Of a stretch of DNA of 51,346 bases, positions 7,723 through 15,458 are shown piece by piece (the stretch's first letter is position 1; every line of letters begins with the position of its first letter). The notes beneath the pieces were generated by a model that ran no database searches, was not told where the DNA came from, and saw only the letters and a list, made by a program, of their open reading frames with translations. This stretch comes from a virus: positions 1 through 51,346 of IMG/VR virus record IMGVR_UViG_3300005515_000005; one strand, 5' to 3'. The position numbers and the translations under genes were made by a program.

Positions 7723-8022
7723 ATGCCGCGTAAGCCGAGCACCGAGCCGCAGCGCAAGCGGCACCAAGAGCGGCAGCGAGTCTACCGCTCCAGGCTTCGC
7801 GCTGAGGGCAGACCGGAGGCGGACGCCGTCGACGCGGCTCTTGCTACGGCCATCTGCGGTTCCGCAGCCGATGAGCGCGAAGCCGCAGTCAAAGACACGG
7901 TCCTGAGGGGATTCCTGTCGACCTTGCTCAAGCGCGCCCGCCAAGAACTCCTGGAGCGCGGCTATGATCGGGATCGGGCGACCGCGGCTCTCCAACGGCG
8001 GCTCAACCGCGTCACGGAGTGA
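7723..8022 (+). CDS. Small basic protein, first gene of rightward accessory operon
   Basis: The product has 99 residues from the ATG at 7723, preceded by GGAAGGAGGG. It is highly charged: the first 35 residues are Arg/Lys-rich (EPQRKRHQERQRVYRSRLRA), followed by a helix with alternating charge ending RDRATAALQRRLNRVTE. The shape fits a small nucleic-acid-binding or regulatory phage protein, but no family is recognised. The stop TGA overlaps a GTG start of the next gene. Confidence 0.7.
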   Translation: MPRKPSTEPQRKRHQERQRVYRSRLRAEGRPEADAVDAALATAICGSAADEREAAVKDTVLRGFLSTLLKRARQELLERGYDRDRATAALQRRLNRVTE

Positions 8023-8339
8023 GATCATCTATGGCTCCCGTTTCCACCCGTTACTTCTTCAATCTGAAACGCGGATCTCGAGATTCACGGCGTGACGAGT
8101 TGCGAGGCCGTGTGGCGGAAGCTCTTCGAGTCCTCGCCGCAGTAGCCGCAGAAGATGCCGATTATGCCAGGACGCAAAATGGGGTGGGGTTCTCCAAGTC
8201 CGACCAAGGCGGACATGCATTGTCGAAGTGCACCGTCGAGCAGGTCCTGACCGACGAAGTTCTGCTCATCGAAGTTCTCGGAATGAGCCGACGGTATTCC
8301 AAGCAAGCTGCGACGATCTCGCAGCTCTCGCTTCTATAA
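8019..8339 (+). CDS. Small protein, unknown
   Basis: The product has 106 residues from the GTG at 8019 (GTGA overlap with the upstream stop), or 102 from the ATG at 8031. It begins VSTRYFFNLKRGSRD. Small proteins with a similar YFFN...G start are found in Rhizobiales, where the family is of unknown function; that is a recollection rather than a proven match. The rest is helical. Confidence 0.6.
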   Translation: MRSSMAPVSTRYFFNLKRGSRDSRRDELRGRVAEALRVLAAVAAEDADYARTQNGVGFSKSDQGGHALSKCTVEQVLTDEVLLIEVLGMSRRYSKQAATISQLSLL

Positions 8340-8362
8340 CCGCCGGCGGCTTGAATCTTTCA
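8340..8362 (+). promoter_or_regulatory. GCCGGCGG upstream element (copy 2)
   Basis: CCGCCGGCGG (8340..8349) is followed by CTTGAATCTTTCA. The segment 8353..8362 differs from the late element GAATCTTGCA by one base, so this site combines both motif classes. GCCGGCGG can pair imperfectly with CCGCGGGC just downstream. Confidence 0.4.
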
Positions 8363-8386
8363 CCGCGGGCGCCGCATCATTCTCGG

Positions 8387-8482
8387 ATGACCGACACCAG
8401 ACCCGCCGAGAAACCCGCCCCCGCCTCCCCTCTTGCACTTCGCAAGAAGGACCGCCGCGCGCGGCCGGGGAGTGTCCGCTGA
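8387..8482 (+). CDS. Possible 31-residue leader or small protein
   Basis: An ATG at 8387 opens a 31-codon frame (MTDTRPAEKPAPASP...), Pro-rich then basic. Its TGA overlaps the ATG of the next gene, so its translation could couple to that gene. It lies 47 bp after the start of the upstream element. The ribosome site is poor, so the call is tentative. Confidence 0.3.
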   Translation: MTDTRPAEKPAPASPLALRKKDRRARPGSVR

Positions 8483-9129
8483 TGGTAGAGACATCAGCGG
8501 CACCTCACTCCATTGCGGCGCGCTACAGTGTCACCGAGCAAGCCGTTCAGTGGCTACTCGACAACCGCAGTGGCGGCGATGCCGAGACAGCGGACTTGCT
8601 CAAGCGTCTCTACAAATCGCTTGTTTACGGTGCGTCTGCATCACCGACGTCATCACCCTGGGATGACGTGTTGGTCTACGACAATCCGGGAGACAGTATG
8701 CATGTCGCCGTCTTCGGAACGAACTATCAGAACGCGGTGAAATGTCTCGACGGCAAGGGTCTGTACGGCCGCATTTTCCCGAACAACGAGACACGTTGGG
8801 AAGGATCGGGGTCGACGTATGACAAGCACCTGGCGACTGACACTTATGGCCAGACTGACTCTCAGTACGTGGAAGCGCTACGAGCCGCGAACAGATCCCT
8901 CGCGCAAGCGATCTTCAAGGCTCCGGAAAATGTCGGCTCAATGACAATTATCGACCGCATCGACGATGTTCAATCCGCAGTCGATGAACTTGCCAACGAC
9001 CTTGCCAACAACATCGAATCTTTGAACATGCAACTCCAATCGCGGACCGACACACTATTCGATCATTACGCATTCATTCAGACGAAGATCAACGACTTGG
9101 AAGACCGGCTGACCGCAGGCGGGCTCTGA
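8482..9129 (+). CDS. Protein with C-terminal coiled coil, unknown
   Basis: The product has 215 residues. The first half has a short helical start (AARYSVTEQAVQWLLDN) and a globular stretch with YDNPGDSMHVAVFGTNYQN. The last 65 residues (from about 150) form a regular heptad pattern (IDRIDDVQSAVDELANDL onward), a likely coiled coil. The gene's TGA overlaps the start of a small membrane protein, so the two probably form a complex, with the coiled coil meeting the membrane partner. Nothing identifies the role; exclusion or membrane-sensing functions are possible. Confidence 0.65.
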   Translation: MVETSAAPHSIAARYSVTEQAVQWLLDNRSGGDAETADLLKRLYKSLVYGASASPTSSPWDDVLVYDNPGDSMHVAVFGTNYQNAVKCLDGKGLYGRIFPNNETRWEGSGSTYDKHLATDTYGQTDSQYVEALRAANRSLAQAIFKAPENVGSMTIIDRIDDVQSAVDELANDLANNIESLNMQLQSRTDTLFDHYAFIQTKINDLEDRLTAGGL

Positions 9130-9416
9130 TGCGCGTACTACTGACCCAGTACCGAGTCCTCTTACTCGTCGCAGCGACCGCAGTCGCCGTATCTGCGGTC
9201 TACGGTCTTCTGGCGGGGCTTGCACTGCTCGGCGTAGTCTTCGCAGTCCACGAGCATCATCTGCGTTTGCGCATGCAAGCATCTTTCAAGAATGTCCGTC
9301 GACTTCTCGCAGCCGAATCTCAGCGCAATGACAGCATCGAGTCTTACCTCGACGGCATCCTGCGAGCAGCTCGCGGCGACGTCGATCCTGAGCCACACGA
9401 GAGAATTCTCCACTGA
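9129..9416 (+). CDS. Small membrane protein paired with upstream coiled-coil protein
   Basis: The product has 95 residues. A hydrophobic N-terminal stretch (about 9..41, LLLVAATAVAVSAVYGLLAG and on) can form one long or two short membrane helices, followed by a charged cytoplasmic helix (LRLRMQASFKNVRRLL). It overlaps the upstream gene at TGATG. Function unknown; a superinfection-exclusion role would fit its place but is only inference. Confidence 0.6.
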   Translation: MRVLLTQYRVLLLVAATAVAVSAVYGLLAGLALLGVVFAVHEHHLRLRMQASFKNVRRLLAAESQRNDSIESYLDGILRAARGDVDPEPHERILH

Positions 9417-9417
9417 T

Positions 9418-9457
9418 GCTGCCGGCGATTCTTGCGCACGCATGCGCCGACAGCAAT
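9418..9457 (+). promoter_or_regulatory. Hairpin-forming GCCGGCG element (copy 3)
   Basis: GCTGCCGGCG pairs with CGCCGACAGC with one mismatch, enclosing GATTCTTGCG (similar to GAATCTTGCA) and an inner GCGCA/TGCGC stem. It starts the 134-bp leader of the gene at 9551. Confidence 0.4.
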
Positions 9458-9504
9458 CATGACCTCAACGGCGCGGGCTCGCGCTCGTTTTCTTCCAGAA
9501 CTCG

Positions 9505-9541
9505 ACCCCGGCTCCGCTAGTGCGGTCCGGGGTTCTTTTTT
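9505..9541 (+). terminator. Strong rho-independent terminator directly before the 9551 gene
   Basis: ACCCCGG (9505..9511) pairs with CCGGGGT (9527..9533). An inner CCGC/GCGG stem closes a TAGT loop, and a T run follows to 9541. The next start codon is only 9 bases later, so any transcript of 9551 must read through this hairpin. Confidence 0.85.
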
Positions 9542-9550
9542 GAGGCGACG

Positions 9551-10297
9551 ATGTCAGATGATCTGAAGCTGAGTTACGGGATTGATCTCAGGGCCTTCGA
9601 GCGGCAACTGACCGCAATCCAGAAACAGGCCCTTCCTGCTGCGCAGAGTGGCTATCTAAACGCTCTTGCGTTCGGCGCCAGGAAGTCGCTGCTGTCGGCA
9701 TTCGAGAAGGAGATCGCCGGTGGGCCGGTTGCGTTCACGAAGCGCGGCGTCGTTGTCGACAAGTCATCGCCCGCGGCAAGCAGCAAACTCGAGTCCGTCG
9801 TGAAGCTCCTGCCTGAGCAAGCCCGCTACCTCCAGTATCCGATACTCGGCGGCGCTCGCCGCGCAGGCGATCCGGGTGCTAGTCGCTATGACGTCCTCAC
9901 AGAGGGCCGCGAGCGGAACGCATACGGCAACATCCGCAAGGGCTATCTCTCCAGGATCGCAAAGAAAGCGAAGGCAGAGAAGAATCGTCGCAAATCGCTT
10001 AGGCTGAAACGCGAGGAGCTGCAGTCGAACGGAAAACCTACGGCGCGATACAAGTGGTCGTCTGGCACCAGAGCTCCCGGCGTCTTCTTCGGCGAGATCC
10101 GGGGTGCGAAGGGGTACTGGCAGCGGCCATCAACTCCGAGCGACAAGCTCGAGTTGCTCGCGCGGTTTTCAGAGCGCGCTACGTACCGGACGACTGTCCA
10201 CTGGTCACGGGCTATCGAAAAGGCGGTATTCATCGAAGACCCGAAATCGGTATTCAACGCGGAGCTGCGGCGAGCGATCGCAAAGCTGGCGAAGTAA
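9551..10297 (+). CDS. Phage structural-like protein (minor tail/head-tail type)
   Basis: The product has 248 residues from the ATG at 9551 with GAGG at 9542..9545. The N-terminal layout (LRAFERQLTAIQKQALPAAQ, then a 'PVAFTKRGVVVDKS' turn, then 'LQYPILGGARRAG') resembles a family of phage head-tail or minor tail proteins that share an FT-x-x-x-V-x-V turn and a GG-x-R segment. The middle is very basic (KKAKAEKNRRKSLRLKRE). It is far from the morphogenesis genes at 22434..40326, so it may be a stray structural paralogue or have another job. It sits behind a terminator, implying conditional expression. Confidence 0.5.
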   Translation: MSDDLKLSYGIDLRAFERQLTAIQKQALPAAQSGYLNALAFGARKSLLSAFEKEIAGGPVAFTKRGVVVDKSSPAASSKLESVVKLLPEQARYLQYPILGGARRAGDPGASRYDVLTEGRERNAYGNIRKGYLSRIAKKAKAEKNRRKSLRLKREELQSNGKPTARYKWSSGTRAPGVFFGEIRGAKGYWQRPSTPSDKLELLARFSERATYRTTVHWSRAIEKAVFIEDPKSVFNAELRRAIAKLAK

Positions 10298-10366
10298 GAT
10301 CTCGTTTAGCAACGCCTGCGGTGTCGCCGGCGTCTTTACCTATGCTTCACCGACGTCGACCATTTG

Positions 10367-10386
10367 ATCACGGATGAATTCGTGAT
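10367..10386. promoter_or_regulatory. Dyad ATCACG...CGTGAT before methyltransferase
   Basis: ATCACG (10367..10372) and CGTGAT (10381..10386) form an inverted repeat with an 8-base spacer. It ends 10 bases before the start at 10397, overlapping the ribosome site region. It could be an operator or an RNA hairpin limiting methyltransferase synthesis. Confidence 0.35.
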
Positions 10387-10396
10387 GAGGTGAGAG

Positions 10397-11713
10397 ATGC
10401 GGGTAGTCGAATTGTTCGCAGGTGCGGGAGGCATGTCTCTGGGCTTATCACAAGCGGGCATGGCTATTTTGATGGCTCTGGAATTTGAGGAGCCGATGCT
10501 CCGGGTCTACAGGCGCAACATGCAGAAGCCTGTCCGCCGATTTGGACACGGTAATCATGCCCATCACTACGATCTCAACGACTTTCCGGACATCGTCTCG
10601 TCGATCACCGACCTCGCGCCGGACGTGATAGTGGGAGGTCCGCCGTGCCAAGATTTCTCGTCGGCGGGAAAGCGGATCGAGGGCGATAGAGCAAAGCTGA
10701 CCGCGTACTATGCGCAACTTCTGTGCATCACGCGTCCAGAGTGGTTTGTTCTTGAGAACGTCCGTGGTGCGCTGGGGTCTGATCAATATGCGGCCGCGAA
10801 GAAGCTTCTAAAAAAAGCGGGCTACGGGCTGTCCGAGAATGTGCTGGTTGCCTCGCACTATGGCGTCCCCCAGCGTCGCCGCCGCTTGATCCTAATTGGC
10901 CGCCTGGGTGAGCAGGACGGTTTTCTGGACTCCGCACTGTCAGCGAAAGCCTCGAAGCATGAAACCTCGGTCAAGGATGTGGTCGGTAAGCGTTTTGGCG
11001 ACGGAGCGTACTTCCATCCCCGCGACCCTTCCCGAAAGGCAGTATGGTCAACGTCGGCTCCGGCTCCCACGATTCGGTCAGCTTCGGGTCGGAACCCGCC
11101 GGCCGACTTCGAACGGCGACCGGGTATCGACGACACGATTAACGGAGAATTTTATAATCCCTCAATGCTAGACCTTGCACTCCTGCAAGGATTCCCGGCG
11201 TGGTGGGACTGGTCTGGCGAGACCGAAAGTAAAATATCGACGATGATCGGGAATGCCGTCCCGCCGCCGCTCGCTCGCGCGATAGGAGAATGCATAGTCG
11301 ATCGACATTTCGGGCGCTCGATACCAGCAATACCTGACGGGTTCGACGAGTGGCTGGCGGCGAGAGGATACACGCCGCCATCGATCCGCAATACCAGAAG
11401 CCGCATTAACGCGGGCCGGCGCCTACTCCGCGGGAGAACGTTCGCTGAGCCTTCCCACGAAGTCGGCGCACTGGAAGAGACGTTCGATCGCACGGAGTTG
11501 TCCGTGAAGGCGAAGTCGGATATTCGGATCGCACTACGTATGCTGCGCGAATATCTAGCTCGATCGGACGGATCTAAGCCGGCGCAAACAGAGACCCAAC
11601 TGAGTTTTGCTGAAATTCGCGTGAATATTCGCCGACGCCGACACTTCTCATATCTTCTTGCACCGAGGGTTGGCGATGACGCAACACGCCGGGAAACCGA
11701 CCTCTCCGACTAG
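10397..11713 (+). CDS. Orphan DNA (cytosine-5) methyltransferase
   Basis: The product has 438 residues. C5-methyltransferase motifs appear in order: I (ELFAGAGGMSLGL, 5..17), IV with catalytic C84 (GGPPCQDFS), VI (ENVRG, 120..124), VIII (QRRRRLILIG), IX (APAPTIRS) and X (IGNAVPPPLARAIGE). It methylates C5 of cytosine in a short target set by the region between VIII and IX, which is short here. A C-terminal extension of about 130 residues (from ARGYTPPSIRNTRSRI) is basic and helical and may aid DNA binding. No endonuclease is adjacent, so it is likely an anti-restriction or regulatory enzyme. RBS: GAGGTGAGAG. Confidence 0.93.
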   Translation: MRVVELFAGAGGMSLGLSQAGMAILMALEFEEPMLRVYRRNMQKPVRRFGHGNHAHHYDLNDFPDIVSSITDLAPDVIVGGPPCQDFSSAGKRIEGDRAKLTAYYAQLLCITRPEWFVLENVRGALGSDQYAAAKKLLKKAGYGLSENVLVASHYGVPQRRRRLILIGRLGEQDGFLDSALSAKASKHETSVKDVVGKRFGDGAYFHPRDPSRKAVWSTSAPAPTIRSASGRNPPADFERRPGIDDTINGEFYNPSMLDLALLQGFPAWWDWSGETESKISTMIGNAVPPPLARAIGECIVDRHFGRSIPAIPDGFDEWLAARGYTPPSIRNTRSRINAGRRLLRGRTFAEPSHEVGALEETFDRTELSVKAKSDIRIALRMLREYLARSDGSKPAQTETQLSFAEIRVNIRRRRHFSYLLAPRVGDDATRRETDLSD

Positions 11714-11735
11714 ATCTTAAAAGGAAGCGCCTGAC

Positions 11736-11751
11736 CCGCCGGCGGTTTGCA
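11736..11751 (+). promoter_or_regulatory. GCCGGCGG-TTTGCA upstream element (copy 4)
   Basis: CCGCCGGCGG (11736..11745) is followed by TTTGCA. GCCGGCGG can pair with the downstream CCGCTGGC (one G:U) around a 13-base loop. The start codon at 11803 is about 52 bp downstream. TTGCATCCTGC here recurs at about 40945. Confidence 0.45.
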
Positions 11752-11802
11752 TCCTGCTCCGCTGGCGCACACGATGTTCTCAGCATCTGAGGAGGGCACG
11801 TG

Positions 11803-12267
11803 ATGCAGCAAGCTTTCATCCGAGTCACACCAACCCATCAGTCGTGGCATTCAATCGGCGATGCGGCTGGCGTTCGTCGCATACTTCGGCTCTGGGACGT
11901 TTTGCTCGTAAGACGGCATCTCGCAGAACTGCCAGACAACGATCACATCTATTCCGGGCTACAGCACGTCATGAGAGGTGGCGTCGGAAGACATGTTCGG
12001 CTAGTGCGCGAGCTGGGGTCAGCATTTGATGCAGTTGCCGTCTGCACTACCCGACTCCGCGAACTGACTGAATCGCTCGAGTGGTTGCATTGTGCGCTCG
12101 TTAGCGATCACGAATACAAATACGTTCAGGTCGACGGCGAATGGGTTGTCATGGACGAAGTCGATGACCCGCCATGTACGGATCTCAGCGAAGCACAACG
12201 CACGGCAGAGTCCATCGACGCGATACTCGATGAGGCTTACTTGCGACTTGTTTTGGAAGACGAATGA
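11803..12267 (+). CDS. Small protein, unknown (first of a pair)
   Basis: The product has 154 residues from the ATG at 11803; the GTG at 11800 is also possible, but GGAGGG (11791..11796) is better spaced for the ATG. Sequence features are an N-terminal SWHSIGDAAGVRRILRLWD and an acidic C-terminus (VVMDEVDDPPCTDLSEAQ). The stop overlaps the ATG of the next gene (ATGA). Function unknown. Confidence 0.6.
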   Translation: MQQAFIRVTPTHQSWHSIGDAAGVRRILRLWDVLLVRRHLAELPDNDHIYSGLQHVMRGGVGRHVRLVRELGSAFDAVAVCTTRLRELTESLEWLHCALVSDHEYKYVQVDGEWVVMDEVDDPPCTDLSEAQRTAESIDAILDEAYLRLVLEDE

Positions 12268-12599
12268 TGGCCCGGAAGCCCTCCACTCCTGTGACCGCAC
12301 CGGAACCAGCCGCCCAGCCGGCTCCCGAACTATCATATGAGCTGACGCCGATCGCGTTCGTGCAGCGTGCTCCAAAGACCCGCGACGAGTTCGCCCTCAG
12401 GGACGAGGTCAGGAAACAACTCCTCTCGGTGGAGAATGCTGTCGTCGATTTCGTTGCCACCAAGCAGCAGGAAGGATTCAGCCTCGACGAGGCATTCGCG
12501 CTCTATAGCCTCGAGCTGCCGCTGCTATTTGCTTACGAGTGCGACGGCAGCCGCGTGCGAGCGCGGTATGGGTTCCGGATCATTGAGCGAACGGAGTAA
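12264..12599 (+). CDS. Small protein, unknown (second of a pair)
   Basis: The product has 111 residues. It has a Pro/Ala-rich start (PSTPVTAPEPAAQPAPELSY) and then a helical domain (EFALRDEVRKQLLSVENAVV) ending with VRARYGFRIIERTE. Start and upstream stop overlap by four bases, so the pair is co-translated. No recognised family. Confidence 0.6.
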   Translation: MMARKPSTPVTAPEPAAQPAPELSYELTPIAFVQRAPKTRDEFALRDEVRKQLLSVENAVVDFVATKQQEGFSLDEAFALYSLELPLLFAYECDGSRVRARYGFRIIERTE

Positions 12600-12641
12600 T
12601 CCGGTCTCGTTGTAACGAAAATGCGAAAGCGTTTTAATTAA

Positions 12642-12667
12642 GGGCAGGTCTACGGTTAACCCTGCCC
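12642..12667. terminator. Hairpin after 12264..12599
   Basis: GGGCAGG (12642..12648) pairs with CCTGCCC (12661..12667). It follows the end of the small-gene pair. The flank is A/T-rich on the left and lacks a T run on the right, so it would end minus-strand transcripts better than plus-strand ones. Confidence 0.4.
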
Positions 12668-12739
12668 CCAAAAGCGTCTCCGCACGATGTAGTTGCAAAC
12701 GCATCATGTGACGGTAGATTGCAAGCTCGGGGGAACTAC

Positions 12740-13336
12740 ATGCTCACCAGAGACGAACTTGACTTCCTGAAAACTCAAGGCCTGACAACTGCAGACGTGT
12801 ATGACGGTCGCGGCCAATCCTCGACGACATGGAAGGCTGGTGTTCGTGCAGCAGCCAAGACCGTCGTGCTTGGCACGCCGTGCTCTTCGAAAGGCCATCG
12901 GCTTCGCACCCGATCGGGCCATTGCGCACAGTGCGACACCGCTAAGCTCTCGTATCAGAAGCGGCACAACTCAGCCGGCTATGTCTACATAGCCGGATCC
13001 AAGTCAGCGAAGCTACTAAAGGTCGGCACGTGCGTCGACATAGAGCAGCGGCGTCGCAATCTGCGGAACCAGATCTACGGGGGCATCGGGGACTGGGAGA
13101 TGCTCTTCACGGCAAAGGTTGATGCCGGAGGGAAAATCGAGGGCGATATCCTGACTCGCCTGTCGACGCACAAGGTCGTTCGCATGTACGCCAAGGACGG
13201 CAAGCAGCAGGAAGCTGCCGAGATGTTGAAGACATCGTTCTCGGTAGCGCTCTCTGCCGTGCAGATGGCATTAAAAGGAACCAAAGCCACGGAGATTCGA
13301 AAGGTCCTGAGAACTGCGGACTACGAGTTTCGTTGA
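12740..13336 (+). CDS. GIY-YIG family protein (T5orf172-like domain)
   Basis: The product has 198 residues from the ATG at 12740 with GGGG just upstream; an upstream TTG (12719) is less likely. An N-terminal Cys cluster (GTPCSSKGH...SGHCAQCDTAK) looks like a zinc ribbon. It is followed by AGYVYIAGSKSAKLLKVGTC and IEQRRRNLRNQIYGG, the Y-V-Y-I, K-V-G and R..L pattern of T5orf172/GIY-YIG domains. Such proteins are nucleases or DNA-binding regulators common in phages. The frame overlaps the end of the convergent membrane-protein gene by 16 bp. Confidence 0.75.
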   Translation: MLTRDELDFLKTQGLTTADVYDGRGQSSTTWKAGVRAAAKTVVLGTPCSSKGHRLRTRSGHCAQCDTAKLSYQKRHNSAGYVYIAGSKSAKLLKVGTCVDIEQRRRNLRNQIYGGIGDWEMLFTAKVDAGGKIEGDILTRLSTHKVVRMYAKDGKQQEAAEMLKTSFSVALSAVQMALKGTKATEIRKVLRTADYEFR

Positions 13337-13590
13337 TCTACAGGCTCATGAGCGAGCATAAACCCGCTTGCGAGATATCCGATGGAACCGACCCCGATGG
13401 ATCCGACGAGTACCATAAAACTCAGCCAGCCGAGATCCGCACCTGTTCGGCACTGGTCTCCCATCTTCTCAAGCATCGGGCAGATGCGTTCGAGTTCCGC
13501 CCCTAGCTTGGCGAGCATCGAGTAGCTGATCCAAAAGAACAGGCCGAAGACCGCAATGCCAACTGCCGAGCGTTTCGTATCTCTTGTCAT
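13321..13590 (-). CDS. Small two-helix membrane protein
   Basis: The product has 89 residues from the ATG at 13590. Two hydrophobic segments (about 10..27, GIAVFGLFFWISYSMLAKL; about 55..78, GWLSFMVLVGSIGVGSIGYL) flank a loop with ERICPMLEKMGDQC containing two cysteines. The start overlaps the stop of the upstream membrane gene by four bases. It could be part of an exclusion or holin-like pair; nothing specific is seen. Confidence 0.6.
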   Translation of the reverse strand: MTRDTKRSAVGIAVFGLFFWISYSMLAKLGAELERICPMLEKMGDQCRTGADLGWLSFMVLVGSIGVGSIGYLASGFMLAHEPVDQRNS

Positions 13591-13829
13591 TTTATCGGCC
13601 GATCTTTGCTGACGCCGTATCGGTTCCCGGCCATGCCTCCAACGAGTGCCAGGATGATCGCGGCTGGCACACCCGCCGCGCCACCCATGGCCGCAATTCC
13701 GACGCCGCCGATCATGAGGCCGACGACAGCTCCAGTCGCGGCTCCGATCAGTGACCATCTGGTCTCGGCAGGTCTGGCCTTTGCGGCTGCGGTCACTTTC
13801 CGTGCGTTAGATGCCAGTTTTTGCTTCAT
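13587..13829 (-). CDS. Glycine-rich small membrane protein
   Basis: The product has 80 residues from the ATG at 13829 after GGTGGGG. A basic N-terminus (KQKLASNARKVTAAAKARPA) is followed by two Gly/Ala-rich membrane segments with glycine-zipper spacing (GAATGAVVGLMIGGVGIAAM and beyond) and GGMAGNRYG. Glycine-zipper proteins oligomerise in membranes. It is first in a two-gene operon divergent from vsr. Confidence 0.6.
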   Translation of the reverse strand: MKQKLASNARKVTAAAKARPAETRWSLIGAATGAVVGLMIGGVGIAAMGGAAGVPAAIILALVGGMAGNRYGVSKDRPIK

Positions 13830-13889
13830 GTCCCCACCAGCCCTATCTGAGGGTATCGACATTATCGTTTTGCAACCGTTTCGCTAGTC

Positions 13890-14321
13890 ATGGCCGACAC
13901 ACTAGATCCAAAATCGAGATCGGAGCGCATGTCCCGCATCCGCGGCAAGGATTCGAAGCCGGAGCTTGTCGTTCGTCGGCTCGTGCACGCTATGGGATTT
14001 CGGTATCGCCTTCATCGAAAAGATCTTCCTGGAACCCCTGATCTCGTTTTTGGTAATCGCAAAAAAGTAATTTTCGTGCACGGTTGCTATTGGCATCGCC
14101 ACGGCGATTCGTCGTGCAAGCTCGCGCGTCTTCCTAAGTCGAGACTTGACTTCTGGTTGCCGAAGCTCGAACGAAACGCCCAACGGGATGCCGAAAACAA
14201 CGCACGTTTGAAGGCGTTGGGGTGGAAGGAGATGGTCGTTTGGGAGTGCCAGGTCAGCAAAGCGAACCTGCCGCATCTCAGCGACCGAATAAGAAAGTTC
14301 CTTTGCGATGAAGTCGATTGA
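13890..14321 (+). CDS. vsr: Very short patch repair endonuclease (Vsr)
   Basis: The product has 143 residues, full length for the family. It nicks 5' of T in T:G mismatches that arise from deamination of 5-methylcytosine. D51 (PGTPDLVF), H64 and H69 (VHGCYWHRH) sit at the numbering of E. coli Vsr; the N-terminal SERMSRIRGKDSKPE is also typical. It overlaps the next gene, a C5 methyltransferase, by 14 bp, so it protects the sites that enzyme methylates. No clear ribosome site precedes the ATG. TTTTGCA lies about 20 bp upstream. Confidence 0.95.
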   Translation: MADTLDPKSRSERMSRIRGKDSKPELVVRRLVHAMGFRYRLHRKDLPGTPDLVFGNRKKVIFVHGCYWHRHGDSSCKLARLPKSRLDFWLPKLERNAQRDAENNARLKALGWKEMVVWECQVSKANLPHLSDRIRKFLCDEVD

Positions 14322-15456
14322 GCTGTTTGCGGGTGCCGGTGGACTTGGACTCGGATTGCACGCAGCAGGATTCAAGCCTGCAAGCGTGATCGAATGGGAC
14401 GACTACTGCGTCGACACAATACGCGAAAACCAGCAGCGTGGCATGCAGGCTGTGAAGGGCTGGAAGGTCAAGCACGGAGACGTCCGCTCCGTCGATTTCA
14501 GTGCCTTTGAGGGAAAGATCGGGCTGGTTTCCGGAGGGCCGCCATGCCAGCCGTTTTCCATGGGCGGGAAGCACGCCGCCTACGACGACCATAGAGACAT
14601 GTTCCCGCAGGCCATCCGCGCTGTGCGGCAAGCTCGACCGCACGCGTTCATTTTCGAGAACGTCAAAGGTCTAACGCGCGCCACGTTCAGAAACTACTTT
14701 GAATACATCCGCCTGCAGCTCGAGCACCCCGAGATCATTAAAGCCGAAGACGAATCCTGGCATGATCACCTCTCTCGGCTCGAGCAGCACCATACCAGCG
14801 GCAGCCGTGAAGGACTCAACTACCGCGTCGTCACGCAACTCTTGAACGCCGCGAACTATGGGATCCCGCAGAAGCGCGAGCGCGTCTTCTTCGTGGGAAT
14901 TCGGGAAGATCTCGGCAAGGCATTCCATTTCCCACATGAGACGCATTCTCGCGAATCCTTGTTGTGGGATCAGGTGCTCGGCGATTATTGGGATCGGCAT
15001 AGGATTGCCAAGAAGGACCGGCCTGAGATTGTCGCGAGCGATCGCATCAGCAAGATGTCGATGCCGGACGAGCTGCCGTGGCGGACGGTAGCCGACGCAC
15101 TCCTCGGCCTCCCGGATCCAGAGAAGAAGACCCCCTCCGACATTATCATCCACAATCATCGCTTCCAGCCTGGTGCCCGCTCGTATCCGGGGCACACTGG
15201 CAGCCCGCTTCACGAGCCAGCAAAGACCCTCAAAGCTGGTGTCCATGGCGTTCCTGGCGGCGAGAATATGCTCCGTCGTCCTGATGGCAGCGTTCGCTAC
15301 TTCACTGTGCGTGAAAGCGCGCGGCTGCAGACGTTCCCCGACAACTATGTCTTCCATGGGTCGTGGACAGAGACGATGCGGCAGCTCGGCAATGCCGTGC
15401 CGGTCGAACTTGCTGCCGTTGTCGGCCGCAGCGTGGCCCAGCAGATCGGAGCCTGA
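14308..15456 (+). CDS. Type II DNA (cytosine-5) methyltransferase
   Basis: The product has 382 residues. Motif I ELFAGAGGLGLGL (5..17), motif IV with catalytic C80 (GGPPCQPFS), motif VI ENVKG, motif VIII QKRERVFFVG, motif IX region EPAKTLKAG and motif X QLGNAVPVELAAVVG are all present. It is the protective partner in a restriction-modification set: vsr before it (14-bp overlap) and a GIY-YIG endonuclease after it (3-base gap). If the endonuclease is Eco29kI-like the target may be close to CCGCGG, but specificity cannot be read from the sequence. Confidence 0.95.
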   Translation: MKSIELFAGAGGLGLGLHAAGFKPASVIEWDDYCVDTIRENQQRGMQAVKGWKVKHGDVRSVDFSAFEGKIGLVSGGPPCQPFSMGGKHAAYDDHRDMFPQAIRAVRQARPHAFIFENVKGLTRATFRNYFEYIRLQLEHPEIIKAEDESWHDHLSRLEQHHTSGSREGLNYRVVTQLLNAANYGIPQKRERVFFVGIREDLGKAFHFPHETHSRESLLWDQVLGDYWDRHRIAKKDRPEIVASDRISKMSMPDELPWRTVADALLGLPDPEKKTPSDIIIHNHRFQPGARSYPGHTGSPLHEPAKTLKAGVHGVPGGENMLRRPDGSVRYFTVRESARLQTFPDNYVFHGSWTETMRQLGNAVPVELAAVVGRSVAQQIGA

Positions 15457-15458
15457 GA

